Translations under genes and position numbers: made by a program
Assembly: GCA_050331575.1 (NCBI GenBank)
Contig: JBHJGS010000035.1
Location: forward strand, 17,736-81,735
DNA: 64,000 nt
Direction of reading: 5' to 3'
Origin: JBHJGS01 sp050331575
Lineage (GTDB): Bacteria > Pseudomonadota > Alphaproteobacteria > Sphingomonadales > Rhodothalassiaceae
Notes under the pieces: generated by a model
What the model was told of the DNA's origin: nothing
Seen by the model: only the letters and a program-made list of their open reading frames with translations
Databases searched by the model: none
Part shown: one piece after another, positions 1-8,185 of the stretch
How the letters are laid out: each line of letters opens with the position of its first letter
Numbering within the stretch: the first letter of the stretch is position 1

Positions 1-1
1 G

Positions 2-238
2 GTGGCCTCGGTGCTGCAAGTGTTGAAAGACAATGCCGCCAAGGCCCAGGCCTTGGTCGCCGCGCTGGTGCCGCAATTGGCTGAGCGCCCGACGCCGTGT
101 CCGGCGGGCTGTGACCGGGCGCTGGAGCATGCTCTGATCACCGCCCCGGAGGCGCGCGACCCGACCATGGTGGCGCGCCTGGACGCGGTGGCCGGGCGCA
201 TGCTATCGCCCCGGCGCCCCGCTTCTTCTTCCGCCTGA
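2..238 (+). CDS. mtnP: S-methyl-5'-thioadenosine phosphorylase, C-terminal part (gene cut by window edge)
   Basis: This is the 3' end of a gene that begins before the window; the apparent GTG start at base 2 is only the first complete codon. The tail, with segments CPxGCDRALEHALITAP and a final KLDAV-type stretch (here RLDAVAGRML), matches my recollection of the C-terminus of proteobacterial MTA phosphorylases, which cleave methylthioadenosine to adenine and methylthioribose-1-phosphate. The next gene, 9 bases on, is apt, which uses the adenine released. That gene order is familiar in alphaproteobacteria and supports the call. Only 78 residues are visible, without the active site. Confidence 0.72.
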   Translation: MASVLQVLKDNAAKAQALVAALVPQLAERPTPCPAGCDRALEHALITAPEARDPTMVARLDAVAGRMLSPRRPASSSA

Positions 239-246
239 GGCCGCTG

Positions 247-816
247 ATGGACAAACCCGCGCCGATTTCCGCTGCTGCCCATGGAGAGGACTGGATCGTA
301 TCGCGTATCCGCACGATCCCGGATTTTCCCAAGCCCGGCATCCAGTTTCGAGACATCACCACGCTGCTGAACGATGCCCGGGGATTCCGTCGCGCCGTCG
401 ATGCCCTGGTCGCGCCATACAAGGGCGTGACGGTTGACAAGGTCGCCGGCATCGAGGCGCGGGGCTTCATCCTGGGCGGGGCCGTGGCACACCAGCTGGA
501 CGCGGCGTTCGTGCCGGTGCGCAAAAAGGGCAAGCTGCCACACACCACGCTGACCCAAGATTATGATCTGGAATATGGCACCGATACGCTGGAGATCCAC
601 GAGGACAGCATCGCCCACGGCGATCTGGTGCTGCTGGTCGACGATTTGATCGCCACCGGCGGCACGGCGGAGGCATCGGTGAATTTGATCCGGCGGGCCG
701 GCGGCATTGTCGTGGCCTGCTGCTTCGTCATCGACCTGCCGGATCTGGGCGGGGCGGCCCGCCTACGCGCCATGGGGCTGGACGTGGTCGCCCTATGCGG
801 CTTCCCGGGCGACTGA
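247..816 (+). CDS. apt: Adenine phosphoribosyltransferase
   Basis: Cytoplasmic purine-salvage enzyme that converts adenine and PRPP to AMP and pyrophosphate. The 189 residues are slightly longer than the usual 170-180 because of an extra N-terminal stretch before IRTIPDFPKPGI, the normal beginning of the family. The PRPP-binding loop LLVDDLIATGGTAEA is intact around residues 127-141, and the conserved GIEARGFILG segment lies near residues 68-77. It follows the mtnP end by 9 bases and is probably co-transcribed, so adenine from methylthioadenosine is recycled. Its last 24 bases overlap the end of the convergent DoxX gene. A start at an internal methionine is not available, so the first ATG is kept. 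Confidence 0.95.
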   Translation: MDKPAPISAAAHGEDWIVSRIRTIPDFPKPGIQFRDITTLLNDARGFRRAVDALVAPYKGVTVDKVAGIEARGFILGGAVAHQLDAAFVPVRKKGKLPHTTLTQDYDLEYGTDTLEIHEDSIAHGDLVLLVDDLIATGGTAEASVNLIRRAGGIVVACCFVIDLPDLGGAARLRAMGLDVVALCGFPGD

Positions 817-1233
817 GCCGGTCCGGGCCAGCACCCGGTCCAGCGCCAGGGCGCCATTGCCCAGAAAGATTTGGGCGCCTGCTGCGACGGCCAGGAACAG
901 CGGATACTCCCAGCCACCGCCTTGGTTGGAGAACAACCAGCCATTGCCGCCATGGCCGAACAGGGCCGCGCCCAGCAGAACCGGCACCAGCAGGGCGGCG
1001 GCCAGGCGGGATTGCACGCCGGCGATCAGGGCGATGCCGGTCAGCAGTTCCAGCCCGATGGTGGCATAGGCCAAGGTGCCGGGCAGACCGATGATTTCGA
1101 AATAGCCGACCGTGCCGGGGATGGTGAACACGACGATCTTCAATAGACCATGGGCCAGGGCCATGGTGCCCAAGGCCACACGCAGCACCAGCGCGGCATA
1201 GGCGGGATTGTTGAGCGAGTGCGTCTTGATCAT
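793..1233 (-). CDS. DoxX family membrane protein
   Basis: Small integral membrane protein of the DoxX family (146 residues from the chosen start), with about four hydrophobic helices. Typical DoxX features are LRVALGTMALAHGLLK near the N-terminus and IIGLPGTLAYATIGLELLTG in the middle. A longer reading frame begins at 1266, but the ATG at 1233 has a good Shine-Dalgarno (AGGAGA) about seven bases upstream, so I prefer it. Family members are variously tied to redox stress and quinone chemistry; the substrate here cannot be told from sequence. The gene is convergent with apt and overlaps its end. A partly symmetric TCGA-containing stretch lies in the 186-base gap upstream, but I do not call an operator. 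Confidence 0.85.
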   Translation of the reverse strand: MIKTHSLNNPAYAALVLRVALGTMALAHGLLKIVVFTIPGTVGYFEIIGLPGTLAYATIGLELLTGIALIAGVQSRLAAALLVPVLLGAALFGHGGNGWLFSNQGGGWEYPLFLAVAAGAQIFLGNGALALDRVLARTGSVAREAA

Positions 1234-1419
1234 GTCAGGCTCTCCTAAGAACGGCCCGGGCCCCATCGCCCGGACGCCTCAGCAGATAAGCTGTGACCAA
1301 AGGAGGAGAAGCGGGCCGAAACTCGACAGTCTGTTTCGAATGATCGAACAATTTCGGTTCATGGATCTGCGAGAACGCCGGCTCGATCAGCGTCCGCGAC
1401 CCGGACAGGCCGGCATGCT

Positions 1420-2346
1420 TTAGACCGCCGGGGGGTCGACGCCTGCAATCCGCCGCGCCCGGCGCGAGCGGCGTTCCGCCAGCGCCTCGCGGTGCGCCAG
1501 ATAGACCGAGGCGGCCAGGATGATCAGCGCGCCGGCCAGGGTCTGCAGTCGGATTGTCTCGCCAAACGCCAGCGCGCCGATGGCGGTCGCCGCCAGCAGG
1601 CGCACGAAATCGAACGGCAGCACCGCACTGGCATCGGCTTCGGCGAACGACCGCGCAAGCGCATATTGCCCCAGCCCCGCAATCAGGCCGATCGCCAGCA
1701 ACAGTGCCCAGGCGTCGGCATCCGGCCAGGTCCAGCTGGGGAGAGCGGCCAAGAAGGTCGCCGGCAGCGGCAGCAGAAAGGCGTAGGCCACGATGGTGCG
1801 CGGGCTGTCCGTCGGTGCCAGCGCCTTGATGGTCAGCATCGAGGCGGCGATGCCCAGCGTGCCGATCACCGCGGCGATCACACCGGGATTGACCACCAGC
1901 GCCTCGCCGGGGCGCAACACCACCAACATGCCGGCAAAGCCGATGATCAGGGCGGTGATGCGCCGCGCGCGGATCCGCTCCTTCAACAAAAGGACCGCGC
2001 CTAAGGTGGTGAACAGCGGCGCGGCATAGGAAATCGCCACCACCAGCGACAAGGGCGCCACCGTGACCGCATAGAAGATGCCGAAGGTGGCAATGATGGC
2101 GGTAAAGCCGCGCACGGCATGCAGCGGCAGGCGCTCGGTCTTCAGCAGGGTCAGGCCGTCCTTGAACAAATTCGGCAGCAGGAACACACAGCCGAACAGG
2201 GTGCGGAAGAACACGATCATCCAGGCGCTGACCTCCGCAGAGGCCAAGCGGATCAGGCCCCACACGCACGCAAAGGCCAGGCAGGACACGATCATATAGC
2301 CGATGCCGCGAACGGTTGAGCGGCCTGGCGCCAGGCTGGCGCTCAC
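1420..2346 (-). CDS. EamA/DMT-family inner-membrane exporter
   Basis: Drug/metabolite transporter of the EamA type: 308 residues forming about ten hydrophobic helices in two repeated halves. Each half carries the usual pattern, for example SYAAPLFTTLGAVLLLKERI in the first and PFDFVRLLAATAIGALAFGE in the second. The start is a GTG that overlaps the gshB stop by four bases (GTGA), so translation is probably coupled to glutathione synthase. The exported compound is unknown; the coupling to gshB makes a thiol or conjugate conceivable, but that is only inference. A second, only distantly similar EamA protein lies at 8186-9157. Confidence 0.88.
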   Translation of the reverse strand: MSASLAPGRSTVRGIGYMIVSCLAFACVWGLIRLASAEVSAWMIVFFRTLFGCVFLLPNLFKDGLTLLKTERLPLHAVRGFTAIIATFGIFYAVTVAPLSLVVAISYAAPLFTTLGAVLLLKERIRARRITALIIGFAGMLVVLRPGEALVVNPGVIAAVIGTLGIAASMLTIKALAPTDSPRTIVAYAFLLPLPATFLAALPSWTWPDADAWALLLAIGLIAGLGQYALARSFAEADASAVLPFDFVRLLAATAIGALAFGETIRLQTLAGALIILAASVYLAHREALAERRSRRARRIAGVDPPAV

Positions 2347-3281
2347 GCCAGGCGTCTTTCGATCGCGTCCCAGATTTTCGCGGCTAGGTCCACCCGGTCG
2401 AACCGGCCGATTTCCTGCAGGCCGGTGGGCGAGGTGACATTGATTTCGGTCAACAGCCCGCCGATCACATCGATGCCGACGAACAGCAGGTTGCGCTTGA
2501 CCAGTTCCGGGGCGATGCGCGCGCAGATCTCGCGCTCCCGGTCGGTCAGGCTGGCCTGCAAGGGGGTGCCGCCGACATGCAGGTTGGAGCGCGCCTCTCC
2601 CGCGGCGGGCTTGCGGTTCAGCGCGCCCAGCGGTTCGCCGTCGATCAGGATGATGCGCTTGTCGCCCTCGCGCACCGCGGGCAGATAGCGCTGCACCATC
2701 ACCGGCTCGCGGCTGACGCCGGTGAACATCTCCATCAGCGCGCCCAGATTTTCATCCTCCGGCTTCAGGCGGAACACGCCGAAGCCGCCATTGCCGAACA
2801 GCGGCTTGATGACGATGTCGCGAAATTCCGCCCGGAACGCGCGCACCTCATCGGTGGAGCGGGTGATCAGCGTCTCCGGCATCAGGTCGGTATAATGGGT
2901 GACGAACAGCTTCTCCGGCGCATTGCGCACATGCACCGGATCATTCACCACCAGGGTCCGGTCGCACACCTGCTCCAACAGATGGGTGTAGGTGATATAA
3001 GCCATGTCAAAGGGCGGATCCTGGCGCATCAGGATCACGTCCAGATCCTCGGCCAGGTCCACTGTCTGATCCTGCTGGAACTGGTAATGCGCGCCGCGCT
3101 CGCGTTTCACCGTCATCGGCCGGGCTTGCGCCACCACGCGGCCCTGCCGGTAGGTCAGCTCATCGGGCAGATAGTGAAACAGCGCATGGCCCCGTGCCTG
3201 GCCCTCAACAGCCAGGGCGAAGCTGGAATCGGCATCGATATCGATCCCCTCGATGGGATCCATCTGGAAGGCAACACGCAT
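2343..3281 (-). CDS. gshB: Glutathione synthase
   Basis: ATP-grasp ligase that joins gamma-glutamylcysteine and glycine in the cytoplasm, the last step of glutathione synthesis. The 312-residue length is normal. Recognisable segments are FQMDPIEGIDIDADSSFAL at the N-terminus, ILMRQDPPFDMAYITYTHLLE for substrate binding, DIVIKPLFGNGGFGVFRL as the ATP-grasp loop, and GIDVIGGLLTEINVTSPTG near the C-terminus, where the metal-binding Glu and Asn sit. The downstream EamA gene overlaps its stop. In related genomes gshB often directly follows yraN; here a PEP-CTERM-type gene lies between them. Confidence 0.96.
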   Translation of the reverse strand: MRVAFQMDPIEGIDIDADSSFALAVEGQARGHALFHYLPDELTYRQGRVVAQARPMTVKRERGAHYQFQQDQTVDLAEDLDVILMRQDPPFDMAYITYTHLLEQVCDRTLVVNDPVHVRNAPEKLFVTHYTDLMPETLITRSTDEVRAFRAEFRDIVIKPLFGNGGFGVFRLKPEDENLGALMEMFTGVSREPVMVQRYLPAVREGDKRIILIDGEPLGALNRKPAAGEARSNLHVGGTPLQASLTDREREICARIAPELVKRNLLFVGIDVIGGLLTEINVTSPTGLQEIGRFDRVDLAAKIWDAIERRLA

Positions 3282-3381
3282 GGGCGGTGGGTCTCCGTAT
3301 CAGGCGGGGTCGCCGAGATATGGACCATCCCGCCGCGTTAGGCCAGCGGCGGTGCTTGCTCCGGGGCGTGCCTGATAGAAG

Positions 3382-3410
3382 AAAAGCCGGGCCCCGCGGA
3401 CCCGGCTTTT
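3382..3410 (-). terminator. Rho-independent terminator after the PEP-CTERM gene
   Basis: A perfect 10-bp inverted repeat (AAAAGCCGGG and CCCGGCTTTT) with a 9-base loop lies 25 bases past the stop of the minus-strand gene ending at 3435. The stem ends in a T run on either strand, so it could also block transcription the other way. It separates the PEP-CTERM gene from gshB. Confidence 0.8.
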
Positions 3411-3434
3411 CCTGAGCAAGACACGTGAAACGGC

Positions 3435-4195
3435 TTAGCCGCGGCGGCGCGCCACACCGAAACCGGCCAGGCCCAGGCCCAGCAGCGCCAGCGAGGCCGG
3501 AACCGGCACATCGATCGGCGTGAAGCCCAGCTTCACCTGGATCGAGGGGCGGCTGTCCGGACCGCTCGAGCCGTCCGTGATGTCGAAGCTGCCACTCTCG
3601 AAGAACAGCTCGAAACCGTCATTGAACAGATCGTCGGCCAGCACGAAATATTCCGCCGAGGCATCGCCCACCAACGTGTCGGTACCGAAAAAGTCGAAAA
3701 AATTGAAGGTGTCGCCGCCGGCTAGAACGCTGACGCCGGACAGTGTTGCGGTGGTGTCTTCTGACGTTGTCACCAGGCGGATGGCGATGGTGTTGACCAG
3801 GGCGTCGGGGTCGAGATCGTCGGCATCGGACACGCCGCTGGCGGTCTGCACACCGGCGCCGGTATCGTAATCAAAGCTGTAGCTCAGCGAGCCGGGGCGT
3901 ACGTCACAAACGGATCGGTCCCGCCCGACAAGGCATTGGAGCCGGACAGGTTCCACGCGATACCGGACTGGCCGGAGGTTAAGCTGCCAATGTCCTCGGC
4001 GCCGCGAATGGCCGCTTCCCAATCCCCGGACTCCGCCAAACCATTGCCGCGGCGGATAGTGACATTGCCAACGGTCTGCTCTTCAAAAGCGACGAAATCG
4101 GAATCGCTGGCGAACGTCATGGCGACCGGCCCGGCCAGCGCCGGTGTGGCGGCCAAGGCAACCGTCAGGCTGCCGATCGCGATCAAGTTTTTCAT
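3435..4195 (-). pseudogene. PEP-CTERM/VPLPA-type sorted exported protein, frameshifted
   Basis: Two overlapping frames together give one protein of about 253 residues. The first (start 4195) has a signal peptide (MKNLIAIG... ending ATPALAG). The second ends with the sorting tail VPVPASLALLGLGLAGFG followed by ARRRG, the pattern of PEP-CTERM/VPLPA-CTERM proteins that exosortase-type enzymes anchor or release. The first frame stops just after FVTYAPAR. Restoring one C in the run of four Cs near 3893-3896 gives the continuous reading FVTYAPGSLSYSFDYD. The gene is therefore either a recent single-base pseudogene or a sequencing error. The middle is acidic and low in Lys, as expected for a surface protein. 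A Shine-Dalgarno (GGGAGC) precedes the ATG, and a terminator follows. No exosortase is in this window. Confidence 0.8.
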
Positions 4196-4408
4196 AGTCT
4201 AGCTCCCAGTTACTACATCTTGGTTGGCCTTGTGATCAGTGTTTATGCAAACCCCGGACCAATTTCAAACATGGCTCAAAACCGCGGGTTGATGCCCGCT
4301 GACAGGGCGTCATGTCAGCAGGTTTAACATCTGGTTCAGACCTGCGAAGACAGCTGTAAGCGAGACTGACAGGTAAATTGGTCAACTCTTCGATAGATCC
4401 GTGCCGGA

Positions 4409-4768
4409 TCAGGTGTCCGGCCGCCAAGCCGCTGCGAGATGGTGCGGTCGCAATCCGTCAATCAAAATGATATCGAACCGCACATCCTGCTCCGCGCGCC
4501 CGGGATTGCGGCCGAGATAGGCCAGGGCGGCGCGGGTGATCCTGTGGCGCTGACGCGGCGTGACGGCCTCGGCCGACCCCGACCCGCCGCTGCGCTGCTT
4601 GATCTCGACGAACACCAGCGTCCGGCCCTTTTCCGCAATCAAGTCGATCTCGCCAACCGGGGTCCGCACCCGTCGCTCCAGCACGCGATAGCCCTTCATT
4701 GTTAAATAGGCGGCAGCCAGGCGCTCTGCGCGGCGGCCGCGCCGTTCGGCTGCCGCCCTATCGGTCAC
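4409..4768 (-). CDS. yraN: YraN/UPF0102 family nuclease-like protein
   Basis: A 119-residue member of UPF0102, with a restriction-endonuclease-like core. The visible signature is GEIDLIAEKGRTLVFVEIKQR near residues 43-63, with the E, D and ExK residues expected of a PD-(D/E)xK fold, preceded by RRGRRAERLAAAYL. Its cellular role is not firmly established. The start overlaps the rsmI stop by 11 bases, so the two genes are almost certainly one transcript; this pairing is widespread in proteobacteria. Confidence 0.92.
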   Translation of the reverse strand: MTDRAAAERRGRRAERLAAAYLTMKGYRVLERRVRTPVGEIDLIAEKGRTLVFVEIKQRSGGSGSAEAVTPRQRHRITRAALAYLGRNPGRAEQDVRFDIILIDGLRPHHLAAAWRPDT

Positions 4769-5639
4769 GGTTCAGCTCCAACGCACGTTGATAGACCGTG
4801 CGGCGCGGCAGGTTCAGCGTCCAGGAGACGGCCGCCGCGGCTTCCTTGGTGGACAAGCTGGCCAGCGCCTCGGCCAAGAGCGCGTCCAACTGCTGGTTGG
4901 GATCGGCCGTCTGCGTGGCGCCGGCCACCAACAGCACCACCTCGCCTTTCAACTGATCATCGTGCGCTGCCGCGGCGGCCAGGTCCGGCAAGACACGGCG
5001 GCGAACGGTTTCGAACTGCTTGGTCAGTTCCCGCGCCAGCACCGCCTCGCGCGGGCCAAAAATCTCCGCCATGGCGGCCAATGTCTGGGGCGTGCGCTGG
5101 GCACTTTCGTAAAAGATCAAGGTGGCGCGCAGATCTTTCAGCGCGACCAAGGCTTGCTGGCGCGCTTTGGCCTTTGCCGGCAAGAAGCCCTCGAACCAAA
5201 ACCGGTCGGTCGGCAGGCCGGAGACGCTCAAGGCGGCGAGCGCGGCGCTGGCGCCGGGCAGGGGGTGAACGGCAAGTCCGTCGTCCTGGGCCGCGCGGAC
5301 CAGCTTGAAACCGGGATCGGCGATCAGCGGGGTGCCGGCGTCACTGACCAGGGCGATGGCTTGGCCCTCCCGCATGCGCTGCAGCAAGATCGGGCGCATT
5401 TGCGCGCCGTTATGATCGTGATAGGAAAGAAGCGGGGTGGCGATGCCATGGGCGTGCAACAGTTTCGCGGTCACCCTTTTATCCTCGCAGGCGATGGCGT
5501 CGGCCGCGCGCAGCACGGTGATCGCCCGCGCCGTGATATCGGCCAGATTGCCGATCGGGGTTGCGACGACATAAAGGCCGGGCGGCAGGGCCGGGACCTT
5601 GTTTTTGCCCGGATTGGACGTATCAGGGGACATGGTCAT
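4758..5639 (-). CDS. rsmI: 16S rRNA (cytidine1402-2'-O)-methyltransferase
   Basis: SAM-dependent tetrapyrrole-methylase-fold enzyme that 2'-O-methylates C1402 of 16S rRNA in the decoding centre. The core runs from GLYVVATPIGNLADITARA through VSDAGTPLIADPGFKLV and LPGASAALAALSVSGLP to LIFYESAQRTPQTL. The frame is open up to 5771, but that extension is unlike the family and overlaps the divergent lipoprotein gene. The ATG at 5639 gives 293 residues, the usual size; an ATG at 5633 is equally possible because neither has a clear Shine-Dalgarno. The C-terminus holds the small helical domain (LSTKEAAAAVSWTL) typical of RsmI. Confidence 0.95.
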   Translation of the reverse strand: MTMSPDTSNPGKNKVPALPPGLYVVATPIGNLADITARAITVLRAADAIACEDKRVTAKLLHAHGIATPLLSYHDHNGAQMRPILLQRMREGQAIALVSDAGTPLIADPGFKLVRAAQDDGLAVHPLPGASAALAALSVSGLPTDRFWFEGFLPAKAKARQQALVALKDLRATLIFYESAQRTPQTLAAMAEIFGPREAVLARELTKQFETVRRRVLPDLAAAAAHDDQLKGEVVLLVAGATQTADPNQQLDALLAEALASLSTKEAAAAVSWTLNLPRRTVYQRALELNRDR

Positions 5640-5694
5640 GGCATTTGCTTTGGCACGGGCGGCCCCGCAACGGAAACAGAAAGGCAAAACCGCG

Positions 5695-7101
5695 ATGATT
5701 GCTGCGCGATCGGTGCTCCATTGGCTCTGGCTGACCGGCCTGGCGCTGCTGCTGGCCGGCTGCGGCGGCACGGATCAACCGGATCGGGAGATCGCGGTGG
5801 CTGCTCCGGCGCCGCCGCCGGCGGAGCAAGCATCGCCGAGGCCATCGCCGCGAGTGGCCTGGCTGATCGAATCACTGCCGCCCTTGGAGGCGCCGGAAGA
5901 AACCGAGGTTATCGAAGACAAGACGGTGCTGGCGCTGCTGGTGCCTTTGTCGGGCGAGGCCGCCAGCGTCGGCCGGGCGCTGCGCGACGCTGCGGTCATG
6001 GCTTTGTTCGACGCCTATGATCCGCGGCTGGAACTGATCGTGCACGACACGGCCGGGACCGAGGCTGGGGCCCGGCGCGCCGCTGCCAGCGCGATCGAGG
6101 ACGGGGCCGATCTGATCCTCGGCCCCTTATTCGGTCCGGCCATTGATGCCGCAGCACCCCTGGTGCGGGATGCCGGACGTCTCATGATCGGCTTTTCCAA
6201 TGACATCCGCGTGGCGGGCGAGGGCGTTTACCTGCTCAGTTTTCCGCCCGAAGAACAGGTCGACCGGGTGGTGCGCTTCGCCGCCGCGCACGGCGATCGG
6301 GTGTTCGGCGCGTTGATCCCGGAAACGCTCTATGGCGACCGGGTATTGGCGTCGCTGGGCCGCGCGGTATCGGCCGGCGGTGGCTATCTGGCGTCGGTGG
6401 AATCCTATCCTCGCGAGCGGGAGGCGCTTTATGATCCGGTGCGTCGCTTGGCCGATTTCGACCGGCGCAAGCGCGCCCACGAGGCGGAAATGGCGTTCCT
6501 GCAAGGCCTGTCCCCGGATGATTTCGCCGAGGAGATCAAGCGCGACCTGGAAGCGCGCGACACGCTCGGCCGCCTGCCCTTCGATGCCATCTTGCTGCCG
6601 GAAGGGGAACCATTGATCCGGTCGCTGGCGCCGCTGCTGCCCTTCTATGATATCGATCCCGATGCCACCCGGTTCTTGGGCACCGGCTTGTGGGACGGCG
6701 CAGACCTGGGCTCGGAAACCGCCCTCCGCGGCGCCTGGTACGCCGCACCGGAGCCTGCCCCCGTGCAGGCCTATATGGATCGATTCGAAACGCTTTATGG
6801 CTATCGGCCGCCGCGGCTCGCCACCTTAGGTTATGATGTTGTGGCGCTGGCAGCGGTGCTGACGCGCGATTTCCCCGGCGCGCCGTTTCAGGCCGAGAGG
6901 TTGCAGAATGTCGAGGGCTTCTCCGGCATTGACGGGCTGTTCCGCTTTGGCGAGGACGGTGTCGTGCAGCGCGGGCTGGCAGTGTTGGAGATCCTTCCCG
7001 ACGGCGTCGGAGTGATTGACCCTGCCGCGGAGAGCTTTTTTGCTTTGCCGGCCCGCGGCACCGGCCGCACGGCAGGTGACATCGGCCGGGCAGGACGCTA
7101 G
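5695..7101 (+). CDS. Penicillin-binding protein activator LpoA-like lipoprotein
   Basis: Predicted outer-membrane lipoprotein of 468 residues. The ATG at 5695 gives a short signal ending in the lipobox LLAGC, with the modified Cys at residue 23. It is followed by a Pro/Ala-rich linker and then a periplasmic-binding-protein type I fold starting at KTVLALLVPLSGEAASVGRALRDA. This is the YraM/LpoA arrangement, in which the lipoprotein stimulates peptidoglycan synthases. The divergent position against rsmI-yraN is the classic neighbourhood and supports the call. Activation of a particular PBP is inferred from family knowledge, not from this sequence. Confidence 0.87.
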   Translation: MIAARSVLHWLWLTGLALLLAGCGGTDQPDREIAVAAPAPPPAEQASPRPSPRVAWLIESLPPLEAPEETEVIEDKTVLALLVPLSGEAASVGRALRDAAVMALFDAYDPRLELIVHDTAGTEAGARRAAASAIEDGADLILGPLFGPAIDAAAPLVRDAGRLMIGFSNDIRVAGEGVYLLSFPPEEQVDRVVRFAAAHGDRVFGALIPETLYGDRVLASLGRAVSAGGGYLASVESYPREREALYDPVRRLADFDRRKRAHEAEMAFLQGLSPDDFAEEIKRDLEARDTLGRLPFDAILLPEGEPLIRSLAPLLPFYDIDPDATRFLGTGLWDGADLGSETALRGAWYAAPEPAPVQAYMDRFETLYGYRPPRLATLGYDVVALAAVLTRDFPGAPFQAERLQNVEGFSGIDGLFRFGEDGVVQRGLAVLEILPDGVGVIDPAAESFFALPARGTGRTAGDIGRAGR

Positions 7102-7106
7102 GGCAC

Positions 7107-7151
7107 CATCGGACCGATTGGACTCAGCGTGCGATACCAATCGGTCGGATG
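7107..7151 (+). repeat. REP-like palindrome, also possible terminator
   Basis: CATCGGACCGATTGG and CCAATCGGTCGGATG form a near-perfect 15-bp stem (one mismatch) around a 15-base loop, just after the LpoA-like gene. The right arm continues GGTCGGATGAAA, which also follows the palindrome at 32967-32998. The shared outer sequence suggests a dispersed repeat rather than a simple terminator. Confidence 0.55.
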
Positions 7152-7213
7152 AAAATGCTCTAATCACCCAGGCCCCGCCGGATTTTCTTCATTGTGCCTG
7201 AAAGGGAACGCTG

Positions 7214-8146
7214 ATGCCGCTACCCGCTTCGCTGGACGGCCGCTTGCGCTTGCCGCTGATCGCCGCGCCCATGTTTTTGGTGTCAGGCCCGGAGTTGGTT
7301 TCCGCCTGCTGTCGGGCCGGGATCATCGGCGCCTTTCCCAGCTTGAACGCCCGGCCGATCGAACAGCTTGAGGAATGGCTCACCGAGCTTGACCGGGTCA
7401 CCGCCGATACCGCGCCTTATGCGGTCAATCTAATCGTGCACAAGTCCAATGGTCGGCTACAGCAGGATCTGGATCTGGTGATCCAGCACAAGGTGCCCGT
7501 GGTGATCACATCGGTCGGCCATCCCGGCGATATCGCTGAGACGGTGCACGGCTATGGCGGCATCGTTCTGCACGATGTCATCCATCTGCACCATGCCCGC
7601 AAGGCGGTCGATGCCGGTGTTGACGGCATCATTCTGGTCTGCGCCGGCGCCGGCGGCCATGCCGGGCTTTTGTCGCCGTTCACCCTGGTGCCGCAGTTGC
7701 GCGCACAGTATGACGGCACCATCATCCTGTCCGGCGCCTTGTCGGACGGCCGCGCGCTGAAGGCGGCGCGGGTGCTGGGCGCGGATCTGGGCTATATGGG
7801 CACGCGCTTCATCGCCACGCAGGAGGCGCGCGCGGACCAGGACTATCGCCGGATGATCGTGGAGGCGGAGTCGACCGATATCGTCTACACCAACAAGGTG
7901 TCCGGCATCTGGGGCAATTTCCTGCGCGACAGCCTGGACGCATCGGGCATTGCGTATGACATTGCCGGCCCGCAGGTGAAAAAGGACGTGAACATGGACC
8001 TGGCCGCCCGCGACGAGGGCGATGCCGGGGCCAAGAAGGCCTGGAAGGAGGTCTGGTCGGCCGGGCAGGGCGTCGGCCAGATCCATGATGTGCTGCCGGT
8101 GGCAGAGCTGGTCGCGCGGCTGCAGGCGGAGTATGAGCACGCCTGA
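7214..8146 (+). CDS. Nitronate monooxygenase (2-nitropropane dioxygenase family)
   Basis: FMN-dependent TIM-barrel flavoprotein of 310 residues. Typical features are PLIAAPMFLVSGPELVSACC at the N-terminus, the glycine-rich VCAGAGGHAGLLSPF around residues 140-154, and GALSDGRALKAARVLGADLGYMGTRF in the phosphate-binding region. Enzymes of this family oxidise propionate-3-nitronate or alkyl nitronates, but many members act as general FMN oxidoreductases, so the true substrate is open. A Shine-Dalgarno (AAAGGGA) precedes the ATG. The EamA gene follows after 39 bases and may be co-transcribed. Confidence 0.9.
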   Translation: MPLPASLDGRLRLPLIAAPMFLVSGPELVSACCRAGIIGAFPSLNARPIEQLEEWLTELDRVTADTAPYAVNLIVHKSNGRLQQDLDLVIQHKVPVVITSVGHPGDIAETVHGYGGIVLHDVIHLHHARKAVDAGVDGIILVCAGAGGHAGLLSPFTLVPQLRAQYDGTIILSGALSDGRALKAARVLGADLGYMGTRFIATQEARADQDYRRMIVEAESTDIVYTNKVSGIWGNFLRDSLDASGIAYDIAGPQVKKDVNMDLAARDEGDAGAKKAWKEVWSAGQGVGQIHDVLPVAELVARLQAEYEHA

Positions 8147-8185
8147 TCGGTTGGCCCGCCTTCTATGCTGCTCTAATTTGCTGTC

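Noticed and set aside
1234..1419. A possible small gene (frame 1208-1423) between DoxX and EamA
   Set aside because: Composition shows no coding signal, and there is no domain or good start; only a weak TCGA symmetry is present.
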